Source: DASRDR01 sp963812945 [NCBI: uncultured Candidatus Rokubacteria bacterium] (lineage in GTDB: Bacteria > Methylomirabilota > Methylomirabilia > Rokubacteriales). Taken from it: a stretch of DNA of 64,000 bases. A program made the position numbers and the translations under genes. The DNA is taken from contig CAWEXD010000008.1 in assembly GCA_963812945.1 (NCBI GenBank), positions 1,798,001 through 1,862,000 of the forward strand, given 5' to 3'. Below, piece after piece: positions 51,469 to 59,687 of this stretch (positions are counted from its first letter, which is position 1; each line of letters starts with the position of its first letter). The notes under the pieces were generated by a model that was not told the origin of the DNA, ran no database searches, and saw only the letters and a list, made by a program, of their open reading frames with translations.

Positions 51469-51779
51469 GGGCGGGACCGGCCGCCCGCGGCCAATCCGCG
51501 CCACATCCGGCGGCGCAGTGGGCTCCGGCCCCTGCGCCGTTCGTGTCTCCCGCCGGAAGCGGCCACGGCCGGGCGCATCGGGCCGGTCGAAAATATCCGT
51601 GCGCGCCGGACCGGTCTGGGGCATACTGACCGCCGTCTGGTTCTGACCGTCGGTTCACCTGCGAGCCCTCGTCCTTCTCAGACCGCGAATCCCCGCCTCC
51701 TCTTCCGCACGGTGGGACGCGATCGAATCATCGCGGAAGACTGACTTGGCCCAGGTGTGCCTCGAAGGACTCACGTACC
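51469..51779. other. 311-bp leader region upstream of the RhlE-like gene
   Basis: No gene is visible. The stretch GGGGCATACTGACCGCCGTC followed by TGGTTCTGACCGTCGG contains a weak -10-like CATACT (about 51620) and two copies of a GACCG-CGTC-type motif. This leaves a leader of about 150 bases before rhlE. Cold-shock helicases often have long leaders, but no known motif is seen. Confidence 0.35.
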
Positions 51780-53030
51780 ATGTCGTTCAACAGCTTCGAC
51801 CTCCACCCCGACCTCCTGCGCGGCGTTGCCGCCCTCGGCTTCGAGACGCCGACCCCGATCCAGCGCGATGCCATCCCGCCCGGGCTCGCGGGCAAGGACG
51901 TCCTCGCGTGCGCGATGACCGGGAGCGGCAAGACCGCCGGGTTCCTGCTGCCGATCATGCAGCGTCTCCTCGGACGCCCGCGCGGAACCACGCGGGTCCT
52001 CATCCTCGCCCCGACGCGCGAGCTGGCGGCGCAGATCGATGAGCACCGGCAGGAGCTCGGACGTCACGCGCGGCTCACGGGAGCGGCGATCTTCGGCGGC
52101 GTCGGCTATGGCCCGCAGGAGCAGGCGCTCCGGCGCGGCGTCGACATCGTCGTCGCCACCCCCGGCCGCCTCCTCGACCATCTCGGGCAGCCCCACGGAC
52201 GCCTCGCCGGCCTGGAAGTACTGGTCCTCGACGAGACGGACCGCATGCTCGACATGGGGTTCCTGCCCGACATCCGCCGCATCCTGGAACGGCTCCCGGC
52301 GCGCCGTCAGACACTCTGCTTCTCGGCGACGATCCCGCCGCCGATCGTGGCGCTCGCCCGGGAGATCCTGCGCGATCCGGTGACGATCGCCGTGGAGCGC
52401 CCGCCGGCCCCCGCGACCGGCATCACCCACACCGCCTATCCGGTCGCGTCGGAGCTGAAGTCGCGCCTGCTCCTGGCGCTCCTCGGGCGCCCGGATACCC
52501 GCAGCGTGCTCGCCTTCACACGAACGAAGCACCGCGCGAACCGGCTCGCGGAGTTCCTCGGGAAGCACGGGGTCCGGGTGGAGCGGATCCACGGGAACCG
52601 CAGCCAGACCCAGCGGACGCAGGCCCTGGCGGGCTTCAAGAGCGGGCGCTTCCAGGTGCTGGTGGCCACCGACATCGCCGCGCGGGGCATCGACATCGAC
52701 GCCCTGAGCCACGTGGTGAACTTCGACGTCCCGCCGCTGCCCGAGGACTACATCCACCGTGTGGGCCGGACGGCGCGGGCCGAGGCACGGGGCGACGCCC
52801 TCACGCTCGTTGCGCCGGGCGAGGAAGCGGATCTCCGCACCATCGAGCGGGCCATCGGGACCCGGCTCTCCAGGGTCACGCTGCCGGATTTCGACTACGG
52901 CCAGCGGTCCGCCGAGCGTCTGGAGATCCCGCTCGCCGATCGCCTCGCGGCGATGCGAGCTCAGCGGGCCGGTCAGCGGCGGGGATCGACAGGCTGGGGC
53001 CAGCGCCGGGCGATGGCCACCGCCCGGTAG
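51780..53030 (+). CDS. rhlE: RhlE-type ATP-dependent RNA helicase with DETD box
   Basis: The 416-residue helicase has the Q motif FETPTPIQRDAIPPGL, motif I AMTGSGKTAGF, Ia APTRELAAQI, Ib ATPGRLLDHL, III FSATIPP, V ATDIAARGIDIDAL and VI HRVGRTARA. Motif II reads DETD (151-154) instead of DEAD, a conservative change in the third position. The C-terminal tail is Arg-rich, as in RhlE. It unwinds RNA in ribosome or cold adaptation. The gene converges on hemH, with only six bases between stops. Confidence 0.93.
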   Translation: MSFNSFDLHPDLLRGVAALGFETPTPIQRDAIPPGLAGKDVLACAMTGSGKTAGFLLPIMQRLLGRPRGTTRVLILAPTRELAAQIDEHRQELGRHARLTGAAIFGGVGYGPQEQALRRGVDIVVATPGRLLDHLGQPHGRLAGLEVLVLDETDRMLDMGFLPDIRRILERLPARRQTLCFSATIPPPIVALAREILRDPVTIAVERPPAPATGITHTAYPVASELKSRLLLALLGRPDTRSVLAFTRTKHRANRLAEFLGKHGVRVERIHGNRSQTQRTQALAGFKSGRFQVLVATDIAARGIDIDALSHVVNFDVPPLPEDYIHRVGRTARAEARGDALTLVAPGEEADLRTIERAIGTRLSRVTLPDFDYGQRSAERLEIPLADRLAAMRAQRAGQRRGSTGWGQRRAMATAR

Positions 53031-53036
53031 TCGTCC

Positions 53037-54065
53037 TCAGCGGGACGGCAGTCTCGGCGCGCCGGACGGGCAGCAGTCCGGCGCGCAGAGGTCGGGGCGC
53101 GCGCCGTGGGCACCCAGCGCGCGCCGTTCGCCTCCGGCCACGCGCTCCTGGATCAGCTCCCGGACCATCCGCACGAACGCCGGGTGCGTGCCCGCCGTCC
53201 CGGCCCTCACAAACCGGAGGCCGAGCTCGGCCGCCCGCTCTCGCGCCTCGGTGTCGAGGTCGTAAACGACTTCCATGTGGTCGGAGACGAATCCGACCGG
53301 GGCAACGACGACGTCGGTCACCCCCGCGGCTCGAAGCGCGTCCAGGTGGTCGAGGATGTCCGGCTCGAGCCACGGCTGCCGGGGCGATCCGCTCCGGCTC
53401 TGGTACACGAGCGCCCACTCGGCGTGGGGCACCCGGGCCGCCACCAGGGCGCACGTCTCGCGGAGCTGCCGGACGTAGTCGGATCCTTTCGCCATCGCCT
53501 CCGGGATGCTGTGCGCGGTGAACGCGACCCGCGCCGCGGCGCGGCGGCCGGCAGGCAGCGTCTCCAGCGCCTCGCGCACGCGCTCGACGTTGGCCTCGAC
53601 GAACCCGGGATGGTCGTGGAACGCGCGGAGCTTGTCGACGGCCGGCGCGGATGGCCCCACCTCGGCTCGCGCCCGGGCGATGTCGTCGAGGTACTGGCGG
53701 CACCCCGAGTAGGAGCTGTACGCCGACGTCACGAACGCCAGCGCCCGCCGCACGCCGTCGCCGGCCATCGCCCGGAGAGTGTCCGCGAGGAACGGGTGCC
53801 AGTTGCGATTGCCCCAGAAAAGCGGGAGGCGCGGACCGTGCGCGTCGAGCTCCACGCGGAGGGCCTCGAGGAGCGTCCGGTTCTGGCCGTTGATCGGGCT
53901 CACGCCCCCGAAGCGCTCGTAGTGGTGGGCCACCGCCCGCCGGCGCTCCGGCGGGACATTCCGGCCCCGCAGAACCTGATCCAGGAACGGCGAGACGTCC
54001 GCCATCCCCTCCGGGCCCCCGAAAGAGACGAGAAGGAGCGCGTCGTAGGGTGGAGTGCCGCTCAC
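53037..54065 (-). CDS. hemH: ferrochelatase
   Basis: The 342-residue enzyme inserts Fe2+ into a porphyrin. YDALLLVSFGGPEGMADVSP starts the fold, with FVTSAYSSYSGCRQYLDDIA, ARVAFTAHSIPEAMAKGSDY (catalytic His) and VAPVGFVSDHMEVVYDLDTE (catalytic Glu region). Cys122 and three C-terminal Cys (327, 331, 332 in LCAPDCCPSG) resemble the four ligands of [2Fe-2S] ferrochelatases in actinobacteria. It may therefore be the coproporphyrin type (CpfC); that is inference. The gene stands alone. Confidence 0.9.
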   Translation of the reverse strand: MSGTPPYDALLLVSFGGPEGMADVSPFLDQVLRGRNVPPERRRAVAHHYERFGGVSPINGQNRTLLEALRVELDAHGPRLPLFWGNRNWHPFLADTLRAMAGDGVRRALAFVTSAYSSYSGCRQYLDDIARARAEVGPSAPAVDKLRAFHDHPGFVEANVERVREALETLPAGRRAAARVAFTAHSIPEAMAKGSDYVRQLRETCALVAARVPHAEWALVYQSRSGSPRQPWLEPDILDHLDALRAAGVTDVVVAPVGFVSDHMEVVYDLDTEARERAAELGLRFVRAGTAGTHPAFVRMVRELIQERVAGGERRALGAHGARPDLCAPDCCPSGAPRLPSR

Positions 54066-54213
54066 GCGCCCGTCAGGTTCCCTTCAGCGGTCAATCCGCG
54101 AGACACGGCTCTGGCCGAAGCCTAACACGGCGCGCGTGACACGAGTACACTAGGCGGGTCCCCTACGAACCGAGGCCCGATTTCCACTCGACGACAAGAG
54201 GAGAGCCGCTCAG

Positions 54214-55206
54214 ATGACCGCCCCTGCCCGCCCCCTGGTCGTGGTCGCCGGCAAGATCAATCCCGCCGGCGTGGCGCAGCTCGAATCGGAGGCGCGCGTC
54301 GTGATCGCCCCGGATCTCGAGGTCAAGACCGTCATCGAGCTGGCCCGGGACGCCGAGGGCATCCTCTTCCGCGCCGGCCCGCGCTGCGACGACACGATCC
54401 TGGGGGCTTGCCCCCGGGTCCGGGTCGTGGGCCGCCACGGGGTCGGGCTCGACACGGTCGATCTCGAGGCGGCGACGCGACACGGGGTGGCCGTGGTCCA
54501 CGCACCAGGCTCCAACTCCCAGGCCGTCGCCGAGCACGCCCTCATGCTCATGCTCGTCTGCGTCAAGCGCGCGATCGAGATCGACCGCCTGACACGCAAG
54601 GGCGACTGGCGGGCTCGCCACGAGATCGGCAACACGGAGCTCGCCGGAAAGACCCTCGGCATCGTGGGCGTGGGCAACATCGGGCGCCGGGTGGCCCGGT
54701 TCGCCGGCGCCATCGGGATGCGCGTCCTCGCCTACGACAAGTACGTGCCCGCCGATGAGGTCCGCCGCCGCGGGGCCGAGCCCGTCGGCAGCCTCGAGGA
54801 GCTGCTCCCCCAGGTCGACGTTCTCACGTGCCACACTCCGCTCACGCCCGAGACGCGTCACATGATCGACGAGCGGGCGCTCGCGCTCCTCCGGCCCGGC
54901 GCGATCTTCATCAACACGTCGCGCGGCCCCGTCCACAGCGAGCCGGCCGTGTTCGAGGCGCTGGTGACCAAGCGCCTGGCCGCCGCGGGCCTGGACGTCT
55001 TCGAGCAGGAGCCGAGCCCGATCGACAACCCGCTCTTCAACCTCGACAACGTCGTCTGCTCGGGCCACGTGGCAGGCGTCACGCTCGAGGCGAACCGCCA
55101 GGCGTCGCTCCAGGTGACCGGCGAGATGCTGCGGGTCCTGCGAGGCGAGCGGCCGGAGGTACTGGCGAACCCGGAGGTCTGGCCCCGGCCCGCCCATCGG
55201 CGCTAG
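54214..55206 (+). CDS. D-2-hydroxyacid dehydrogenase (SerA-like)
   Basis: The 330-residue NAD-dependent enzyme has VVGRHGVGLDTVDLEAATRH and VVHAPGSNSQAVAEHALMLM at the domain interface, the nucleotide loop GIVGVGNIGRRVARFAGAIG and the catalytic set Arg in NTSRGPVH, Glu in DVFEQEPSP and His in CSGHVAGVT. Without the ACT domain of full SerA it may reduce another 2-oxoacid. The ATG has GAGGAGAG upstream. Confidence 0.87.
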   Translation: MTAPARPLVVVAGKINPAGVAQLESEARVVIAPDLEVKTVIELARDAEGILFRAGPRCDDTILGACPRVRVVGRHGVGLDTVDLEAATRHGVAVVHAPGSNSQAVAEHALMLMLVCVKRAIEIDRLTRKGDWRARHEIGNTELAGKTLGIVGVGNIGRRVARFAGAIGMRVLAYDKYVPADEVRRRGAEPVGSLEELLPQVDVLTCHTPLTPETRHMIDERALALLRPGAIFINTSRGPVHSEPAVFEALVTKRLAAAGLDVFEQEPSPIDNPLFNLDNVVCSGHVAGVTLEANRQASLQVTGEMLRVLRGERPEVLANPEVWPRPAHRR

Positions 55207-55385
55207 ACCGCGCTGAGGACGCTTCCCTTTCCGTGGCCAAGCGCGACTGACGGTCGAACCCGTGCTTGGAAGCCGGTGGGGCGCGCGGTGATCGCAGCAA
55301 GGATGGGCGCCGCCGCGATCAGGAGGATGGACGAACCGCCGGAGTCGATGAGGACGCTGTACGGGCTCTTTGTACGGAAAAGGGC

Positions 55386-56405
55386 CTAGCCTGAGCGCTC
55401 CAGGGCATCCAGTGAGGAAAGCAGCGCGGCGGCTCGCTCCCGCTTCGCCGGGTCGGTGTCGCGCTGGACGATGCGCAAGAGCGAGGCCCGCGCCGTGCGG
55501 TCTCCTCGCTCAGCCATCTCGAACGCGATGACGTCGCGCCGGTCGTAGTAACGCTTGTCGAACGCGCCGATGGTGATCGGCAGCCTCCGCCAGTAGTACT
55601 GGAACGCCGTGGAACCCCAGCCCGCGTACACCTCGTCCCAAGTGAAGAGGCCGGCATACGGGCTGAGACTCAGCTCGGAGACCGGCTCGCTCACCCGCTG
55701 ATAGCGCGCGTCCACCGACTGGCGCAGCCGATCGGATAGGTTGGGCAGGCCCTTGTGGACCGTGAGGCTGTGGAAGATGAGCACGTCGCCTACGGCGAAC
55801 GGGCTCGCGCGCCAGCGGCCAGCCAGGGAGTCGACGACTTCCAGGCCTCCCGAGCCGTTCGTCACGCGGAACTCCCGGACCCCGTCCCGGTGCGACCCGG
55901 CGGCGACCTGCAGACTGCCGTGCTCGAGCGGAACGTCGCCCAGCGGGATCCACACCGTGTACGTGTCGGGTGTGCCCTGGATGTGCACGTAGTCCTGGTG
56001 GGCGGGCGTGGTCGATTGGGGGCGCTGCGGGAAGATGTTCCGCATGACGAAGAGCGGATGCACCAGGACCGGCTCGCCGAATAGCCGCTCGAAGAAGCCC
56101 ACGATGGCGGGGTGGTGCTTGAGGGCGTGCAGCGACTCGAGTACGTAGAGACGTCGGAACACCTCGACGTACCGCGGCTCCGGATCCGTGCACGCCGCGG
56201 CGGGATTGGCCACCCCGTCGTCCACCGGATGAGCGGGGTCGAGCCAGCCGCCGGAGGCCGCGACGGCACGGCACTCGCGGCGCACGTCGAGCACGGCGGC
56301 CCGTGGCAGGAGGCTCCGGACGAACAGGTATCCCTCGGAAGCCAATCGCTCGTTCAGCGCCACGGAGTTCGCCGCCAGGCTGGTGGAGTCGAGAAAGGGC
56401 TGCAT
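55386..56405 (-). CDS. phytanoyl-CoA dioxygenase family (Fe(II)/2-oxoglutarate) enzyme
   Basis: The 339-residue oxygenase has the iron motif PAHQDYVHIQG (His136, Asp138), the distal iron His217 in LIFHSLTVHKG and the 2-oxoglutarate Arg228 in DRLRQSVDARY. DTYTVWIPLGDVPLEHGSLQ is the standard core strand. It hydroxylates an unknown substrate; PhyH relatives act on lipids, phosphonates and natural products. The gene stands alone, divergent from the TRAP operon. Confidence 0.85.
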   Translation of the reverse strand: MQPFLDSTSLAANSVALNERLASEGYLFVRSLLPRAAVLDVRRECRAVAASGGWLDPAHPVDDGVANPAAACTDPEPRYVEVFRRLYVLESLHALKHHPAIVGFFERLFGEPVLVHPLFVMRNIFPQRPQSTTPAHQDYVHIQGTPDTYTVWIPLGDVPLEHGSLQVAAGSHRDGVREFRVTNGSGGLEVVDSLAGRWRASPFAVGDVLIFHSLTVHKGLPNLSDRLRQSVDARYQRVSEPVSELSLSPYAGLFTWDEVYAGWGSTAFQYYWRRLPITIGAFDKRYYDRRDVIAFEMAERGDRTARASLLRIVQRDTDPAKRERAAALLSSLDALERSG

Positions 56406-56795
56406 CGCGTGCCTCCGTCGAAGTGATCGTCGCCCGGCGCCGGCCCCACCGCCGCGGCGGCTCGCCCGCCTGCGGTTGACAGCCTGCGCTCCAGGGAATC
56501 GGGGGAGGAAGTGAATTTAATATGTTACGACGTTTCTCGATTCGGGACTTGTGACAGGGTATCTGCTGTACGCTGGCACAAGAGCGCATGCTGATGGAGA
56601 GCGACTGCTACGGGAGCGCTTTATCGGCTAAGGAATGATTTTGGAACGTAAGGCGAACTGAAACTGCGAGCTCGATCACAGTGAACGTCAGGCGTGCGCG
56701 AGCATGTACGTTGTGCATACGCTATATATTTAATCGCGCGAATTCCGGGTGATGTCACCCGACCTCCCGCCCGCGACCCGGAGAGGAGCGATCCG
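56406..56795. promoter_or_regulatory. divergent promoter region with an AT-rich block
   Basis: The 390-bp gap separates the PhyH gene and dctP. Positions about 56510-56740 are much richer in A/T than the rest of the window (AATTTAATATGTTACGACG, GCTATATATTTAATCGCG) and hold no gene. A TTGACA occurs at 56476 and a TATATT at 56725-56730, but no properly spaced -35/-10 pair is obvious. A palindrome at 56746-56761 lies close to dctP. Confidence 0.55.
56746..56761 (+). promoter_or_regulatory. palindrome CGGGTGA-TG-TCACCCG, possible operator of dctP
   Basis: Two perfect 7-base arms (56746-56752 and 56755-56761) around a 2-base centre, 34 bases before the dctP ATG and just after the AT-rich block. 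The position fits a repressor site, but no regulator gene is nearby. Confidence 0.45.
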
Positions 56796-57797
56796 ATGAC
56801 GATACGAAGGTCTTCGACGCTTGCCGCTACCCTGATCGTGTTGATGGCGGTCATGCTGTCCGGCCCGGCGGCGCCGCCGTCGGTCGCCCAGTCCAAGCCG
56901 CCGATCACCCTTCGGCTCACGTGGAACACATCCATCGACAACCACATCGGACGCGGCGCGCAGCACTTCGCGAAACGGGCCAACGAGCTGACCGGCGGTC
57001 AGGTCACGATCCGGCTCTTCCCCAACGCCGGTCTCGGCTCCGAGCAGCAGGCGCTCGAGGGCATGCAGGCGGGCACGGTGGACATGGGCTACATCACCGT
57101 GTACACGAACGCCGTCAAGCTCGGCGTCGTCCTCGACCTCCCCTTCCTCTTCCGCGACTTCGCTCACTGGAAGAAGGCGGTGGAGGGAGCACCGGGGCGG
57201 ACCATCGCCGAGGCCGCGCCTGCCGCGGGCGTCCGGGTCCTCGCCTGGCACATCGGCGGCTGGCGTGACGTCTACGGCTCGAAGCCGATCCGGACCGTCG
57301 ACGACTTCAAGGGGCTCAAGATCCGCACCCAGCAGGCGGTCGCGATCGTGGAGTTCTTCAAGGCGATCGGGGCCATTCCGACCCCGGTCGCGTGGCCGGA
57401 GACGTACCTCGCCCTCCAGCAGCGGACGGTCGACGCGGCAGAGACCGCGCTCTGGGCGATGTTCGATGCCAAGCAGTACGAGGTCACGAAGTATGCGGTC
57501 GAGACTCATCACGCCCAGAGCAACATCCCGTTCCTCGTCTCGGAGCAAAAGTGGAAGACCCTGGCCCCGGACGTGCAGCAGGCCATTCTGACCGCCGCCC
57601 GGGAGGCAGCCGACATCCAGCACAAGGCGTACCAGGACGACGCGGCCGGGATCGTCGCGAAGCTCAAGGAGAAGGGCATCGTCTTCACGACGCCTGATCT
57701 CACGCCGTTCCGCGACGTCGCCAAGCAGGCGGTTCACCAGAAGCTGGTCACCGACGCCGCGCAGAAGGCGATCCTGGCCGAGATCGAAAGGCTCTGA
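56796..57797 (+). CDS. dctP: TRAP transporter substrate-binding protein
   Basis: The 333-residue periplasmic protein has a signal peptide (TLAATLIVLMAVMLSGPAAP, cleavage near SVAQ). The core has LRLTWNTSIDNHIGRGAQHF, FPNAGLGSEQQALEGMQAGT, DLPFLFRDFAHWKKAVEG and VDDFKGLKIRTQQAVAIVEF, where the Arg pairs with a carboxylate ligand. Its ligand is thus probably an organic acid; the aminotransferase next door hints at an amino or oxo acid. GGAGAGGAG is the RBS. Confidence 0.9.
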   Translation: MTIRRSSTLAATLIVLMAVMLSGPAAPPSVAQSKPPITLRLTWNTSIDNHIGRGAQHFAKRANELTGGQVTIRLFPNAGLGSEQQALEGMQAGTVDMGYITVYTNAVKLGVVLDLPFLFRDFAHWKKAVEGAPGRTIAEAAPAAGVRVLAWHIGGWRDVYGSKPIRTVDDFKGLKIRTQQAVAIVEFFKAIGAIPTPVAWPETYLALQQRTVDAAETALWAMFDAKQYEVTKYAVETHHAQSNIPFLVSEQKWKTLAPDVQQAILTAAREAADIQHKAYQDDAAGIVAKLKEKGIVFTTPDLTPFRDVAKQAVHQKLVTDAAQKAILAEIERL

Positions 57798-57836
57798 CAC
57801 CCGGTTCCGTCCGCGCGTGACTCGTCCGACGGGTCG

Positions 57837-58370
57837 GTGTGCGCCGGGGCGCCGGTGAAGCGCCTCGGCGCGATCGTCGAGTCCGTCGCGGCGGTCCTGC
57901 TGGCGGTCGTCGTCGTCATCGTCCTGGTCCAGGTGTTCGGCCGCTACATTCTCCGCATCTCGCTTTCCTGGCCGGAGGAACTCGCCCGCTACGTGCTCGT
58001 CTGGCTCATGTTCTTCGGGGTGGCCGCGGCGGCGGCGACCCGCTCCCAGATCGTCGTCGACACCCTCGTGGAGTTGGTCTCCCCGCGGGTCCGCCGCATG
58101 CTGGAAGGGATCGGAGCGCTGGCCAGTCTGGTGGCGGTCGGGCTTCTCGTGTGGACGAGCCAGCCGCTCTTCGGCCCGGCCAGCCGCTCGACGTCGCCCG
58201 CCACGGGGATCCCGTCCTTCTGGATCTATCTCGCGATCCCGGTGGGCGGCGCGCTGCTTGGCCTGTTCGCCCTCGGGGACCTCAGCCGGCTCCTGCGGAA
58301 GGAGCCGGCCCCGTCTCGCGGTCCGGAAACAGCCGACCCCTCGAGCTCGCCCGGCCCGGGCGCACCCTGA
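57837..58370 (+). CDS. dctQ: TRAP transporter small permease
   Basis: The 177-residue protein has four membrane helices (VESVAAVLLAVVVVIVLVQV, VLVWLMFFGVAAAAATRSQI, LASLVAVGLLVWT, FWIYLAIPVGGALLGLFALG) with the DctQ block GRYILRISLSWPEELARYVL. The start is GTG at 57837; GTG 57855 (VKRLGAIVES) is equally plausible. It lies between dctP and dctM. Confidence 0.88.
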   Translation: MCAGAPVKRLGAIVESVAAVLLAVVVVIVLVQVFGRYILRISLSWPEELARYVLVWLMFFGVAAAAATRSQIVVDTLVELVSPRVRRMLEGIGALASLVAVGLLVWTSQPLFGPASRSTSPATGIPSFWIYLAIPVGGALLGLFALGDLSRLLRKEPAPSRGPETADPSSSPGPGAP

Positions 58371-58376
58371 TCCGCC

Positions 58377-59669
58377 GTGGAAGGCGTTCTCCCCTTCCTG
58401 GGCGGGGTGTTTCTCGTCCTGATCTTCGCCGGCATCCCCGTCGCCTACGCGATGATCCTGACGGCAGCGGCCCACTTCTACGTGCTCAGCTCCGGGCTCT
58501 CGCCGACCGTCATCGCCCAGCGCCCGGTCGGGCTCATCTCGGAGTCGTTCACGCTCCTGGCGGTCCCTCTATTCCTCCTGGCCGGGAACCTGCTCAATGC
58601 CTGCGGGATGACGGCCCGGCTCGTGGCCTTCTCGGTGGCGCTCGTCGGCCATGTGCGGGGAGGGCTCGGCCACGCCGTCGTCGTGTCGAACGTCGTCATG
58701 TCCGGCATGTCGGGCTCGGCAACGGCCGATGCGGCGGGGATCGGCTCGATCATGATCCCGTCGCTGATCCGGGCGGGGTTCAGCCGGCGCACGGCGGCGG
58801 CCCTGACCGCATCCGCGGCGACATTGGGTCCGATCATTCCCCCGAGCGTCGCGATGGTCCTGTACGCGAGCCTCGCCAACGTGTCGTTGGGGCGGCTCCT
58901 CCTGGCTGGATTCCTCCCCGGGCTCGTGATCGGGCTCTTCCTGATGATTGACCTGTCGCTCTCGCCGGAGAGTGGCCGCGTCGCACGGACTCGGTTCAAC
59001 TGGCGGCGTCTCCTGCTCACCGCGCGTGACGCCATTCTCGCGCTGATCATGCCCGTCATCATCCTCGGAGGGATGTTTGGCGGCATCTACACACCGACGG
59101 AAGGCGCGGCGGTGGCCGTCGCTTACGCACTCGTGATCGGTGTCGTCGTCTACCGGACGCTCAACGCCGCCACGATCTTCCGGGCGCTCCGCGAGTCGGC
59201 GCGGACGACGGGGGCGGTCCTTTTCGTGGTGGCGACAGCGAGCGCAGTCTCGTTCATCCTGACCGCCGAGCAGGCCGGCGAGGCGCTCCGACAAGTGTTC
59301 CTGCCGTTTCAGGCCTCGCCCCAGATCACGATGCTCCTGATCGCCGGGGTGACGCTCGTGCTCGGCACGGCGATGGAGGAGACGACCATGCTCGTCCTCA
59401 TGACGCCGATTCTCGCGCCGATCGTGGCCCAGGCGGGCATCGATCCGATCCACTTCGGTCTGGTATTCGTCCTCGCCACGATGATCGGGCTCATCACGCC
59501 GCCGGTCGGAATCACGATGTTCATCACCTGCCAGCTGGCCGGGATCACGGTCAACGAGTTCACGCGGGCCGTCTGGCGGCCGTTTCTCGCCCTCGTCCTC
59601 GCGGTGATCGTGTGCGCGCTCTGGCCGGAACTCGTCCTGTTCCTGCCGAACCTCGTGATGGGCCGGTAG
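58377..59669 (+). CDS. dctM: TRAP transporter large permease
   Basis: The 430-residue protein has about twelve helices. Conserved features are GIPVAYAMILTAAAHFYVLS, VPLFLLAGNLLNACGMTARL, SGMSGSATADAAGIGSIMIP, TASAATLGPIIPPSVAMVLY and the C-terminal ATMIGLITPPVGITMFITCQ. It starts at GTG seven bases after dctQ. With DctPQ it imports the substrate with Na+ or H+. Confidence 0.93.
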   Translation: MEGVLPFLGGVFLVLIFAGIPVAYAMILTAAAHFYVLSSGLSPTVIAQRPVGLISESFTLLAVPLFLLAGNLLNACGMTARLVAFSVALVGHVRGGLGHAVVVSNVVMSGMSGSATADAAGIGSIMIPSLIRAGFSRRTAAALTASAATLGPIIPPSVAMVLYASLANVSLGRLLLAGFLPGLVIGLFLMIDLSLSPESGRVARTRFNWRRLLLTARDAILALIMPVIILGGMFGGIYTPTEGAAVAVAYALVIGVVVYRTLNAATIFRALRESARTTGAVLFVVATASAVSFILTAEQAGEALRQVFLPFQASPQITMLLIAGVTLVLGTAMEETTMLVLMTPILAPIVAQAGIDPIHFGLVFVLATMIGLITPPVGITMFITCQLAGITVNEFTRAVWRPFLALVLAVIVCALWPELVLFLPNLVMGR

Positions 59670-59687
59670 GGCGCGCCGGGGGCGAGG

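Noticed and set aside
55207-55385. A short gene between the dehydrogenase and PhyH genes
   Set aside because: A peptide of about 20 codons (MDEPPESMRTLYGLFVRKRA) can be read, but it has no homologue I know and no clear RBS.
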